From the NCBI RefSeq assembly GCF_030272615.1, contig NC_081406.1, positions 165,959,521 to 166,023,520 of the forward strand: a DNA stretch of 64,000 nucleotides, read 5' to 3'. The notes below the pieces were generated by a model. That model did no database searches. It was not told the origin of the DNA and saw only the letters and a list, made by a program, of their open reading frames with translations. The translations under genes and the position numbers were made by a program. Shown here piece after piece: positions 33,641 to 46,867 of this stretch. This DNA comes from Cryptomeria japonica. Taxonomy: Eukaryota > Streptophyta > Pinopsida > Cupressales > Cupressaceae. How positions within the stretch are numbered: the first letter of the stretch is position 1; the number at the start of each line of letters is the position of its first letter.

Positions 33641-34702
33641 TATTCATTAACAATAATATTTGTTTATAATCTTTTAACACTCATTTTCAATGCTTAAATA
33701 TTTATTTATATCTTTATCTCTTTATCCTTCTATCACAGTGAGACATTATCATCTCTGCTTTTATTTTTCGCAAGAACTTGACACATTGCATCCTTTCTTC
33801 TATACTAAAATTATATATCACCATTTGATAATATTATGTTCTTATAAATATGTTTTTTATCGTAATAACTAACATATCAAAAATTGATCTAGTTGATTTT
33901 TTTAATGCTAAATATAATAATTCTTTCATTAGTTAGACAATAACTATTGTGATTCCAGTGTAATTTAAACTAAATAAAAACAATAATATTTTTCTATAAA
34001 TAACACTTTTTATTATTATTAATTTATTATAAAATACAATAGATAAAAACTTTATACTTACAAATATTCAATCTTTTGATGCTTATTTGCTGTATTTTCT
34101 AATGCCTTTGGAATAGATCCCGTCAAATTATTGAAGCTCAAATCCCTGAATAATGAAAATGAATTTAATTAGTAAAGTAAAAAGGGACTTCTATCGCATG
34201 AATTTTTATTGGCTAAGTTATAATTATAGATAGCATATGAATAGCTAATCCAATTAAACATAATAACGCATTGCTAAATTGCAAGCATATAAAAAATAAA
34301 TTTATTGCTCTTCCTAATTATATATGTTTCTTCTAACTATTTATTATTGAATTTGTTTTCTTTTCTGAAAGGTAAGTACCTCAATGGTAAAATAAAATAT
34401 TTATGTATTACATATTTCTATTATTAGGCAACATTTCTAATAATTTAAAGGCAACCTATCAAATCTTCAAGAAGAATATAAGTTTTTGAAAAAATTTTAA
34501 TAAAATATTTTTATTAAAATGTATAGAATGAATTCATTGGCTAGAAAAAGAAAATACTAGATACAATATATTTGAAGTAGGTTTTTTCTTATGCTTTTTA
34601 CAATTTTTATTATATTTCTTTAATTCAAATGATAGCTTCCTTAACAACATCATTTAATAAATTCAATTAATATGTATAAACTAAATTATTATATGATTTG
34701 GG

Positions 34703-34800
34703 GTTCTTCCTATATGTTAGTTAAGTGGTGGTGTTGTTATTGTGACCGCCAAGGTTCAAACCTTCATTGGGCCATTTCAATCATAAGGCTTGTGTCTTCG
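34703..34800 (+). repeat. SINE-like tRNA-derived head
   Basis: A perfect A-box (TAGTTAAGTGG at 34718-34728) is followed 35 bp later by a ten-of-eleven B box (GGTTCAAACCT at 34753-34763). This is the layout of tRNA-derived SINE promoters. The sequence starts GGGGTTCTTCC about 18 bp before the A box. It flows into the first unit of the tandem duplication at 34829, so the body of the SINE might be that unit. Confidence 0.5.
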
Positions 34801-34828
34801 CTGATCCAAAAAATGAATTGAGTCAAGA

Positions 34829-35290
34829 AGGATGAGCATGAGGTGGTACAACTATTGAAGCTTACACATTATTATTTAAATACCAATAGACATGATAATA
34901 CACTAAATTTTGGTAAAATTTCATATGCATTAGAGTAATTGACTCTAATATACAAGTTTCGATACAAGTGCCAAAACAACATAAATATTCATCTTTATGA
35001 AGCATTTCTTTAAGATTCAAAAACAAATTTATGAGTCAAGCGTGGTGAGCTTGAGGTGGTAATCGCAAGCTCACCAAAAAAAATTATGAGTGAAGATGGG
35101 TGAATTTGAGGTGATACAACTATAGAAGCTTACGCATTATTTTTCGAATACCAATAGACATGATAATACACTAAATTTTGGTAAAATTTCATATCCATCA
35201 TTTTTAGAGTAGTTTACTTGATTATGCAAGTTTGGATACAAGCACCAAAACAACATAAATATTCATCTTTATGAAGCATTTATTTAAAAA
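34829..35290 (+). repeat. two-copy tandem duplication, 265-bp period
   Basis: The block beginning GATGAGCATGAGGTGGTACA at 34829 recurs as GATGGGTGAATTTGAGGTGA at 35094. Long matching stretches follow, for example ACATGATAATACACTAAATT and CATAAATATTCATCTTTATG. A shorter third echo (GTGGTGAGCTTGAGGTGGTA) lies at 35042, between the two. Divergence between copies is modest, so the duplication is younger than the surrounding decay. Confidence 0.85.
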
Positions 35291-35933
35291 AAGAATATCC
35301 ATTTTCAAATTGGATGTCTAATTTTTTTCAAATATATATATATATATATTATTTTATAAATAAATATTTTTTAATGGTAATATTTCCTCTAAAAAAATAC
35401 CTCTTGGGCATTGCAATTAGGATAGGATGTCCCAGAACCATAATTTGCTTTCTTCAATGTAAAAAGATGTAAAAATACACTTCTTGTGCTAATATATGAC
35501 ATATGATAGTATATATCTACACAAATTAAAATGGTCATATATTTACAAGAAAATAAACACTATAATAATAGTAACTTATGTGAGAAAAATAATTTCAAGG
35601 AAAATATATACTCTAAACAACAATAATTTATTACTTAATACATACAATACACATGCAGGATCATAGAATTCATAGGAGTTTCTTCTACATGATATATATA
35701 GTAATTATGGAGATATAATTTTACCTATAAACTTATTAGGAAAACTCCATCTCAAGAACCTTAAAATAACATGGCATTGGGAGTGTTTGATAGAATAGAT
35801 AGATGGCATTGAGAGGTTAGGGAAAATGGTTGGTGATTGAAAAAATTGCATTGAATTAGAGTACATTTATCTTCATAGATAACTCTAGTGGTATCAATTA
35901 CTATCCAAGTAAAATTGTGATCAATGTCCAATT

Positions 35934-37125
35934 TGTTGAACACTACTAGAAGTAGAGAGGTGGAGGGTGAATCAACATATACAAAATTTTTATCACATTA
36001 GCCAAAACATTCATCCAAACATTTATGCATAAAATTTACTACCAAAACACCAAAAGCATTAGCATAAGAACATTAAGTTTTTTACATGGAAAACCCAAAC
36101 TAGGAAAAACCACAGTGAGAAGCTAACACACAATATATATATCAATAGTTTACAATGAATATGGCTTCTTGCCAAAGAGCTCACTGCTCTGAACTTGCAA
36201 ATTGATGCACACAACCTTAAGCAAGATATAATATCAAGACATGCTTTGCTAAAGATCAATTCTTCAGGGAAAGATACAAACTACTATTTAGATACAATAT
36301 AGATAATAAATTGAATTGTATACAATATAGCATATGTCTGAATGTGGATACCAATTCACAATTTGTACTCATCTGTCTACCCTACACAACCACCAAACCT
36401 TAGATCTACTTTGCATTTCCTTTATATCATTATACCACACTCCTTTTTATTCATCATCATGTATCGCATCTCATGCATAAACACTCTACCTAATATATAT
36501 GAATCTAATCAAAATAAATTTGTTAGGTTGGGCAAAAGAAAAGTAACGTGTATATAGAATCGACCCAAAAATATATCATCTCGAGGGTAAAGAAGATGTG
36601 TGATTATTCACACCAAGTTGTCACACCTTCCGATCATCATCAAAAAGATTTGCATGCAACTGTTTAGACCAATATACATAAGCTGGTACAAACTGATATA
36701 CTAAATACAAAATATCTTAATCTGGACCCAAAAATAGAATAAGTGGCCCTTCGTAAAAGAAGTATGCCACCTTAAGAATTGTAACATCATCTTAAGCATA
36801 TTCGGTACAAACATACATTCTGAAACATACCATAGTTCACTAGAGAAAACATCAAAGATAACAAAATCACTTCTGGACTAGGTTAGGAACACCAAACTTC
36901 TGGAAACACATCGAAACATCGTCCCATATCCTTTGATCAACACCATGTGAATATGAAATCAATCTTGTAGCAATATATCATAAAAATAAAGATTCAAACC
37001 AACAACCAAATACACCATATTTCTACTGAACATATACATATATCTGGGTAACCATCAACAACTGAATCATACCAATTGACATCGGTTTGACATCAATGAC
37101 AACAATTATATTCACATGTGCAACA
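35934..37125 (-). repeat. 3' LTR of the gag-only element
   Basis: On the plus strand it runs TGTTGAACACTACTAG...CACATGTGCAACA. It matches the LTR at 40813-41640 at both ends and in the middle (for example ACATACATTCTGAAACATA and a 'GTTTGACATCAATGAC' block). It is about 360 bp longer because the partner has lost roughly 36310-36760. The conserved block TTTTTACATGGAAAACCCAA lies at about 36070-36090. Confidence 0.85.
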
Positions 37126-37138
37126 ATATCCCCCTTTG
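37126..37138 (-). promoter_or_regulatory. polypurine tract
   Basis: Minus-strand CAAAGGGGGATAT lies directly before the 3' LTR start TGTTGCACATG. It primes plus-strand cDNA in LTR elements. The same G5 tract precedes the LTRs at 47844 and 51842. Confidence 0.8.
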
Positions 37139-38337
37139 TCATTGATGGAAAAATAAAAAACTTCCTCAAGAAATATTTCTTCGTAGCAATATTTATTCCC
37201 CTTTGACAACAATAACAAAGGGAAACTTCTCAAACTATAAAAGAAAATATACTAAGAAAAAATTGCAACTCTCCCTAACAAGAATCTCCTTAAAGCAAAG
37301 AAAAGAAGAATACTTTTCAAACATTTCTAGGCCAAATATCCTTATTTCTTCAATCCAACAAAAGAAGATTTCCATTAACAAATAGTGGTAAATAGAATTC
37401 TTCTCTAACACTCACAATCAATACATAAATTCACTACATCATCAAAGACATCGGTATCAACCACACACCACTCAACTTTCTCCGCATTAGCCAATAGTCT
37501 AAGAAAGTAGAAAATTATAATTCCATGGAATCCTTAAGTCCATAAAACAAATTCACACATTCTCCTCTCTATTTCCATCGAAATGAGAATTAAGAATTGA
37601 ATTTTTGAGCCTTGGATCTCATTGCACTATGAGAATTCTTGTAAATATTGAAAGTCTAGGCTAACTCTGTAAGTTGATACTCAATGGAGTCTATTTCATC
37701 TTTAAATTGTTTTGTATCCATAGGAAACCTTAAGCAATACCTATACAACTATGTTTCATTATCCATCATTTTCCCGAAATTAATCAAGTTCAACTTAAGA
37801 TCATGATGTGTCTTTATGCACTTTTCTGTCATTTTCTTTGCCACGTTTCCTTCAAGGTAGGTTCACTATAATTATTGTCATCCCCAACAAATATATCCAT
37901 ATGCTAAATTAAAAACTCTATTAATACTTTTGTAAGAACATAAACAACATTTATGGGAACAAGATTTTTCTAGAGAAAATACATTACACAAGCCTATTCA
38001 ATACTATCTTGATCATAAGAGGGAATAGTGAGATAAAACTTACCAACTAGTTTTAAGACATCTAGTCTCCCAAGCATCTCAAGAACTTTATTTTCATTAA
38101 AATAACATTCCTTTTAAGAAGTAGGGGAAGAAATCACCAGTACATTGACTTTTTCTAGTTTTTCATCATCACTCTCAACAAAAACAGCCTCTACAAATTC
38201 CTTTGGTACACATTTAGCTTTTGAAAAAGAAGAAGCACAAGATTATGTGGACGATTTCCTTTCAACACATTTCCAATTTTTTTGGGTCTCTTTCCAACAC
38301 TTTTTCTCATTATCTCATCATATGTTCCAAATCTTTC

Positions 38338-39072
38338 TTAATTCATATCTTTTGGCATTTTAAGAGTTATTTCCACAATACACATGCATTCATTTTTAAA
38401 GACTTCATAAGGAAGCTTATCCACCCATGAAGTCCTTGGAATAATAGCATCAATGAAACAAGTATCTTTGTCAATAAATAAGGTAATAGCATCCCTGTAC
38501 CATTCAACAACTTTCAAAGGGATCCAATTCCTCACTACCATTTTTATCAAAATATTCATGAAGAACTTGCAACAAGTAGTATCACAATCATCCAAATTAT
38601 CCAAATGTTCCTTAACTTGAGCTCTAACAAAAAACATCTCTTCTTCATACAATATTATTTAATCTAGGCAATGCAATAAGAAAATAAAATACCAAGCACA
38701 CAATGAGTGATCCATACTGAAAATGGTACAATTCATTTTTCATTAGTTTGAGGTTATCCAATGACTATTGCCTCAACAATTCGTACAGATCATAGACAAC
38801 ATTTTCCTTTACCATTTTATAGGCCACATATACCACAATTGAAGAAGGCAATCCTTCATGATACACCTTGTATGAAAGTCCCATAATTGCATACCTAAAA
38901 AGTCATCAATACTATCAATTTGAAGGTCTCTCTCATTAGACGCAACGACATTTAATCTATTCACCTCATTATTCTTTATATACTTCAAAGAAGGCATGAT
39001 TCCAATCAAGCATAAACTAGTTAGATCCCTTAGGGTTTCTTTTGAAATCAAATATATAGTTGATCCAACCAT
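38338..39072 (-). pseudogene. second reading frame of the gag-only element, unknown function
   Basis: Two open pieces, 39072-38809 and 38652-38338, appear to belong to one protein split by stops. The first has a YLISKETLRDLTSLCLIG helix and LQIDSIDDFLGMQLWDFHTR. The second has FVRAQVKEHLDNLDDCDTTC, MVVRNWIPLKVVEWYRDAI and IIPRTSWVDKLPYEVFKNE. Composition is helical with D/E/K-rich surfaces. I recognise no domain, and none of the Pol motifs is present. It occupies the place between Gag and the 3' LTR where Pol would be expected. Confidence 0.45.
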
Positions 39073-39689
39073 AAATAGTCTTCATGAATTCTTCTTAGCA
39101 CTATCTTAATTATTTATTAATCATTAAACATGGGAAAATTACTCCAAGAATCCAAACCCTTATGCCCTAAACTAGCATACTCTACCTTAAGTCTACGTTT
39201 ACCATCTACTAGATGAATCTTCTAAAAATCATTAAGCTTGTTGTGATCACACTCTTCCAAAGAAACATGAATGTAATTGAAAATATCTTGTTTACATACC
39301 ACTTTGTTAGGAGCAATAGAAAATGCAGCAACAGGATTGCTTATGGCTGAAATAAACAATCAAAACTCAGAACTAGGTCTTACCTCACTATTGACATTGA
39401 TAATTATAGGATTTTCCATTTGAAAATATCAAAACAAGATAATACCTTTGATTGATCTTCTTCACTTCTCTTTGCACTCTACAACTCTTCAATTGTATTT
39501 GCACAAATGAATTCCAAATAAGCAATATACTATATACCTAAAGTCACCAAAAAAGTTCTAAACCATCAAACTTTCTTAGAATCCACCAAAAATGTCTTTC
39601 ACTCTTCTACCACGTTGAGATAAACTCGGCACCAAACCAAGAGGGGACAAAAGATATGTGTTAATATTTTCCCTTAGACATAGTTGTCT

Positions 39690-40684
39690 GAACTAGTTAC
39701 CATAAGAAGGGTCTACACCCACAGAAGTTACATATCCATCCTCAATATTTTCTTTAGTCTTATCATTTGATTTATTCACCCACTTTGTCTTCATCTTCTC
39801 TCTTTCTTCATTGATATTAATTCTCTTTTCTAGATCATTATATTTCTCAATTCTATTTCTGCAATGTCTTGCAATGTGTCCCATTCTATTTGTAAATTGT
39901 AGCATATTGGACCTTTCTAAGGTTTATTAACATTCATTCTACTATTTCCTAATCTCCAATTTATTTTGCAATCAATATCCTTGTGCCCATAGGTCTTGCA
40001 AGTATAAAAAGTTCAATTGAAATATTTAACACGTCTACTGAATTTCAAATTTTCATCTTTATTCTAGCCAATCCTACTTTTGCACTCACTTGCCTTATGA
40101 TCATTTTTTTAGAGTAATGATATCTTCCATTAAAACATTGATTTCTAATTGGATTTCTACATTCACCAACTCTATGCCCAAATTGATTACATTAAAAATA
40201 GTTACTAATAAAGGATAAATACCTAGTAGGCATACAAAAATGTCTCTAGACATTTCTAGAATTTCTAGAGCTTTGGTCTAGAATGAAGTTTTTTTAATTC
40301 TTGCTAGATTTTTCATTTATCTTGTCTTTTCCTTTGTCCTTTTTCAAGAACATTCACCTTTTGTAAAGCCAAATCCACTCTTACCTTTATTATAAACTCT
40401 AAGAATTGAGAACAACATATAACACTTCACCACCACCTTTTGTGTTTTAATCCATTATCAATCTAATCCTTTGTAGATCTCAGCTCCAATTTCTTCTTCA
40501 AGCCTTGAGCATTCTCTAGCCTTCTCATCAAGATTTGTTTCAAATTCATCAATGACCTTCTTTCCTTTATTAGACTTCTCAAAAAATAAATTTTCTTAAC
40601 TCCCTTTTTATGTTTTTCTCCGCTATAATCCAGGTATACCAATGTAGATCTCAATTCACCTTCCATATCAACAATGTCATCCAC
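39690..40684 (-). pseudogene. zinc-knuckle Gag remnant of the gag-only element
   Basis: On the minus strand a coiled-coil start (40684-40463: MDDIVDMEGELRSTL, EERRSL-type helices with K/E repeats) is followed by a broken region with decayed zinc knuckles. CNQFGHRVGEC near 40190-40150 keeps C...H...C. A second knuckle is nearly gone, and the third is FTNRMGHIARHC at about 39900-39860 with its two leading cysteines mutated. The open frame 39905-39693 follows with an ERININEEREKMK helix and K/N-rich tail. Order and spacing parallel the Gag of the tandem element. The knuckles bind RNA in functional Gags. Confidence 0.6.
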
Positions 40685-40812
40685 ACCATTCTAATCATTT
40701 GAATCCATGTCATCCATATCATTAAATTCTTTTTCAAACACAATGCTCAAAAATAAAAAATATACATCAATGGTTAAGTTATCTCTTCAAGAACCAATTC
40801 TTGAATACTAAT

Positions 40813-41640
<828 letters not shown>

Positions 41641-42250
41641 CACATAAATTGTGATCCATTCTTGGTTTTCCCCTTGATAAGATATATTTGCAATTGCTTT
41701 CGTATTTACGCATGAAGTCTCACTTGAATGTCAAGTGGAAGTGAAAATTCAATGAAAATTATGGACTAACTCTCTGCTCAAATTTGGAAATGAGGAATTA
41801 ATGAAAAAATACCAATTAATGGATTGGAGGATTTTACATGGCAAGTTACCTATTGGTGGTAGGTTGAAATGTATGATGGTCCATCTTGTTAGTGGTTTGT
41901 TCTGCCATAAAAGTGAAGATATGAGGCACATTTTTTAAGGATGTCAACATGTCAAGAAATTATGAAACTCTATTTTTTATTACTTGCTTGCTATATTTTA
42001 TCATATTCTTAATTGGAAAGAAGCCTTACTTAGAATTTTCCTTCACAATAATGTTATTTTTGAAGCAGTTTGTCAAACTGTATTGTTGCATATAGAAAGA
42101 GTTCGATGTAAATCGATTCTTAATATCTCCTAAGATCATCAAGAAATTGTAGTGATTGTATGTGGGAAAAGTGGGTGATACGTCTACAGTGATAAATCTT
42201 TATTGTGAAATATTCTATCATCTTAGTTCTATTTTCTCTCAATTGTAAGT
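41641..42250 (+). pseudogene. LINE zf-RVT fragment
   Basis: On the plus strand, starting near 41750, the frame reads LWTNSLLKFGNEELM, then WRILHGKLPIGGRLK, the zf-RVT start ('w-ilhgrlpt-drL'). LFCHKSEDMRHIF with the next cysteine follows (H-x-x-C after a stop), then an aromatic WNSIFYYLLAI. A KEALLRIFL helix and VLLHIERVRCKSIL end it. The pattern is the third LINE piece of this kind in the window. No reverse transcriptase core is attached, and an LTR element end abuts it on the left at 41640. Confidence 0.65.
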
Positions 42251-42877
42251 AGATACTAGGAAGAACTCAAATAAAAATTTCTCAATTTAATGCATCAATG
42301 GTCAAATTGACTAGTTGCTCAAAAATAATTAAATTTGTATAGCTCAAGGTCTTTGGCATCTCTTACAAAAATGACTAGTTCTCTTTCTCTAATATATAAC
42401 TTTTCCTGCTATTGTGCAATTTTCTGGCTTCTAAGGCTATATTTTTGGGTTTTCCCTTCACGATCAGGCCACATTTCATGTATATGGTTCAAAGACTGCT
42501 TGTTAGTTGTTGCCATGTTCAAGACATATTTCATTATGAATTCTTTGCTAGTCTTTTGATTGTCTTGATCAAATTGATTTGCTACTTTTTCTTGAACTAT
42601 TCATGGTTCAGAGTCTTCTTATTGGTTGCTTTTATGTTGCTTACTATTTAGGACATTTTTATGATTGTATTGTTTTAATGTTTTTTACATAGATTCAATA
42701 TGAAAAACAAATGGTTGTTGATCAGGGCTTCTTTGATTTTATTTATTCCATGCCCAATATTGAATGTTTTCAAAACTCTCTTTTGCAATAAGTTTTGGTT
42801 GTAGTAGAAGATTAAATGGGTTTTTGATGTAGTTGTGTCAATAGAAGATTTATAGGCAATGTTAGTATGGAATATTT

Positions 42878-44111
42878 TGTTGGAAATTTGGAGGAATTAA
42901 TTATGTGTTGCATTGATGTTTTTTCATTGATGGCAACAGTTATTGTTTTGGTTGTTTACCGGTTTCTAGTCGGTTTTGGTAGAGTGGTTGATTATGATAT
43001 TGATCCGGTATGATCCAAGATGCTTTGGTTTGTGGAATTGCTTTGGATATATCATTCATGCTATTCAGATGTGTATCACGATCAGTTGGTTTGGGATTTG
43101 ATAACTCAAGAGATATCATTTGTTCTAGTAAGCCTTTTGGTCACTGGTAAGTGTTTTATCGACAGAGCTTTGTTGAAGATCTTTTGATGCACGTGATAAG
43201 TGGTGATTGGTGCGGCTTCTAGATGGCTTTCAAGATGTTGTTGGTTATCTTGTTCATGTTCTAGTTCATCCATGGTGTTGGATTTGGTTTATGGTGACCT
43301 ATTTTGGTTCGGTCTTATCTAGGTTATGGACTAGTTTCTGTAACATGTTGGAGGATGTTCCTGATGCATTACTGATAGGATTTAATGATTGGTTTACATT
43401 GTTTTCAGCCTAAGACGACTTGGTTGATCATTGGATTGTTGTTTTATGTTGTGAACTTATTGTATTATCTTTTAGGTGGCTGACCTAATTGTTTAGGTCC
43501 CGGGTTGGTATAAATATGATGTAAGATCTCTTTGTAGATAATAGGTCAAGGTTATGGAATGATCTATGTGCGAATAGTGTTGTAATCATATGCAGAAGGT
43601 TTGGTCGATCATAGGTGATCCAATTGGGTTTGTAAGAGAGGTTTAAGGCCTTTGGTATTGAGCTTAATCAAAATTGTACTCAGGCATAAGACATGTTATC
43701 TTTGCAGCTCACTCTTCTATCTGGATTGTAGCCCGATGCTTATGTAGTCAGTGAGGCTCCTTTTTGTGATGAGAAGTGTGCTCTAGTCTATTGGCCTTCC
43801 TACATGTGTAGGCCCCTCATATTGTAATCACATACTTACTACAGAAGTATTATCTGATTGTGGGTAGGCTTCCCACCATGGCTTTTCCCTTTATTGGGTT
43901 TTCCATGTACAAATCTTGGTATCATATGTTATGGATGGATGGTAATTGTTCTGTTATTTATGTTTATGTTTAATTACTATATCTATCATTCTGGTATTGA
44001 GTTTGTGTGTTCTGGTAATAAGGATTTGAATGCTTAAAGTTTTGTAATCTGGTGACGATTGATTCACCCCCCCCTTCTCAGTTGTCCTTTGATTATCTGA
44101 GTTGTCTAACA
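42878..44111 (+). repeat. solo LTR, copia type, with perfect target duplications
   Basis: The LTR begins TGTTGGAAATTTGGAGG and ends GAGTTGTCTAACA. It is flanked by identical pentamers TATTT (42873-42877 and 44112-44116), the mark of a real insertion that later lost its internal region by LTR-LTR recombination. Length is 1234 bp. A TATA box (TATAAATA, 43509-43516) lies mid-LTR, and the shared CATGGCTTTTCCC block lies near 43878. The C-rich signature CACCCCCCCC...CTCAG is near 44065-44080. Confidence 0.92.
43509..43516 (+). promoter_or_regulatory. TATA box of the solo LTR
   Basis: TATAAATA, about 630 bp into a 1234-bp LTR, with A/T-poor sequence upstream (GGTCCCGGGTTGG). It is the best candidate for the pol II core promoter, so transcription would start near 43540. 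Confidence 0.6.
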
Positions 44112-44116
44112 TATTT

Positions 44117-44797
44117 TCCTCCTCTAATATCAATAATTGAAATATTTAGTCAAGGGAGTGGGACACTAGAGCTATAATATGTTGAAGTGTATCAGTTGAA
44201 CTATCAACTGAACCAAGTGTTGTGTCATCATATATCAAGGGGTAGTAACAAACTAATAATAATATTAATAACTCATCGAAGTTTCAAGTACTATGCGTGA
44301 TGATATAAAATATTGCAGTGACACATGTAATTAGATAATCATTAGTTTATTATTTTACTTGCTATATGTTATTCTCAATAAAAATTCCATTAAACAAAAT
44401 TAAATATGGGAGTTATTATAATTAATCCAATAATAAAATTTAAGTAGAACTCTTTATTGTTTCTTAAAAATAAAAAGAATTTTCATTTTTAAGAGGATAT
44501 AATGTGTATATGAATAATGCATTGATAGATGTATACACTCTACACAAATAAGTATATGAAAGATTAAATGTATGGGGATTTGGTTATGCCAAATCTCATT
44601 TGTATTTATTCTAATTGAAAGGGAACAAAAAAAAGGGTTAAGCCACTTAAGATATATGGATTTGAGCACTATTGGAGGTATATCATATTGGTATAGAATT
44701 GATAATAATTATGTGCTTATTAATATATATAAAAGTATTGGAAACATAAGAATCAACAAATGCATCTCTATTGAGTAGATAGAAGTGTATGTGTGTG
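44117..44797. other. AT-rich spacer, nothing recognised
   Basis: Between the solo LTR and the gypsy 3' LTR. Short frames at 44454-44778 are noise. Confidence 0.6.
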
Positions 44798-46867
44798 TGT
44801 AATGGTTGTAAATTTGGAATTAGGGTTTCAACAAATAAAACTGGTACTAACTAACCAAATTAACCATACATTGAAAGAAGGGGGTAAAGCCAATAGATAT
44901 AGCCACAATTTGATTAGAAAAGGGGTTCGGTATACTCATTAGATTTACTAATTTTGTGTAGTTGTGTCTCCTTCTTTCTTAGTTGAAAATTGGATGATAA
45001 TTGTGAAATTATGGTAAAAGTATGAATAATTGAGGTCAACTATAAAAGACAAAATTGATGCAATATTCCACAAAGCCACAAACTAAGGTATGGACAAATA
45101 ATATATCTAGAACTTGTTCCTATAAGTTTGATCAAATTTTTCTGGACTAGGTACCACAGATTTTCCTTAGTCCTCCAAATTTTCCTTCATCAAGAGTTGA
45201 ACTTGTTTATCAGTATTGACTCTACCAAAATTAATGATTGTAGCTCTTGAGCCTATTAATACACATAGAGAGAAAGGAAATAGATTTGTGGATGGGGCTT
45301 TGCCTTAGGTCAAACCCTAGTTTTGGAATTAACCTTAAATGAAATAATGCAAATACATAAATTAATGCTAAGGCGATATACCTTAGATCTGCAATTGTTG
45401 ATGATGATGTAATTCTCTTTGAATGCAATCACAAATGTTGAATGTAATTGCATGAAAAACACATTAATATGAAAAACTGTAATCACACACACATGCTACT
45501 ATGAATATTGATGTAACTTTTCTCCACAAAGATTAAAGGATAAAATATAGCCTTGAATCTTTGAAAATGTTTGATTATGAATTCTTCATGGATGCATAAA
45601 TACTTTAGGTATATGAGTGATCAATCATTTCTAGGTGAAAAGGAATTGACAAGATGTCTTTATATAGGTTTCCTTAGCTAAACTACTGATTAGGCCAACC
45701 TTCAATGGTCAAGTATAGCCACGAGGACCAAATGCCATTGGGGAGATAGAGAATCTACCCCATTTCAAATTTGGGCCCATTTAAAAGGGACTAGGGAATT
45801 TTGGGGCACCATCCAGACCAAGGCGCTCCATACCCTTCTCCTCTAGCAAACATGACTCACTAATCTACAAATAGAGAAGGGTCCTCCAAGATGGATCCCA
45901 CTCAATGGTGTTCATGACATTAGGGGTTGGAAAAGGTTCTAAAATAGACCTAGACAAGGGATAGCGATAGGACATGCCAAAGTGGGAGTACAAACATGAG
46001 GTGTAAATTGGACCGATTATAATTGACAATGCTACATTTAGCCCCCACTTCAATGACAATATGAGCCTATAAAAATACTCAAAGTAAAATAGAAAGATGA
46101 GAGAGGGGAGCAATTAAGAGTGAGATAACAAGAAGATAAGAAATTGTGAGTTTTGATGAACCAAGACCCCAATCTTAGGATCTTAACTTACATAATCACA
46201 TGCAAGGAAACATAGAACAAGATAAGAAAAAAAGACAAACAAAGACAAAAGATACGCAACACAAAGAGTTTAGTATTAAATAAAGGCTCCAAGTCAAATA
46301 GTTGAAGAGACCTCAATAATCAAATGTCTTAACCACTAAAATCATCCTCAGATTCCTACCACAAGAACACAAGCAATCACTTGAAAAGAGAAAGAGCATG
46401 CATCAAATGATGAACCATGATCCACAAAGAAAAAATCTATGATCTCATGTGGAGGAGAAAGAGAAGAAAATGGATTCACACAGGTTGGTAAGCTACATTA
46501 TGCTAGGTGATCCATGAAAAGAAGAAAAGTGAGAGAGGTCATGGAATTGATAGGCTAGAAAGTTGTGTTATGCTAGGTGACCCACGAGAACATGAATACT
46601 CACTTGATAACAAGTTGTGTTATGTTGTATGATTTATGTAAATATGGAGAGTTAGAATAGTCTAACAAGTAGTGTTATGCTAGTCAACTCACCTTGTTGC
46701 ATATGCTATTGTCTAGTTTTAGGAATTAAGGATCGTGTATAAGACTTGTTGGTCTAGTTTCAAGCATGCAACTACCTGTATAAGATATGAAATGAAAACA
46801 AAATATGCCTGGTTTTGGGCATGAAACATCATGCATAAGATTTTTTGTTTTGGTTTCAAGAATGAAC
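44798..46867 (-). repeat. gypsy 3' LTR, first part
   Basis: The left end TGTAATGGTTGTAAATTTGG is the same as that of the 5' LTR at 63028. Further blocks shared with the copies at 22726 and 63028 include 'AACCATACATTGAAAGAAGG', 'AGGTCAAACCC...GGAATTAACC' and the tandem 'GTTGTGTTATGCTAGG' array at about 46490-46700. The LTR is interrupted after 46867. Confidence 0.85.

Larger units (their letters stand above)
33700..35933. other. AT-rich spacer with SINE-like head and a tandem duplication
   Basis: No coding region is seen. It contains a pol III promoter-like segment (34703-34800) and a two-copy tandem duplication (34829-35290). The minus frame at 35761-35943 lacks any domain. Confidence 0.65.

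Noticed and set aside
41641-41645. 5-bp target duplication for the 35934-41640 element
   Set aside because: CAATT and CACAT agree at only three positions, which is no better than expected in AT-rich sequence.
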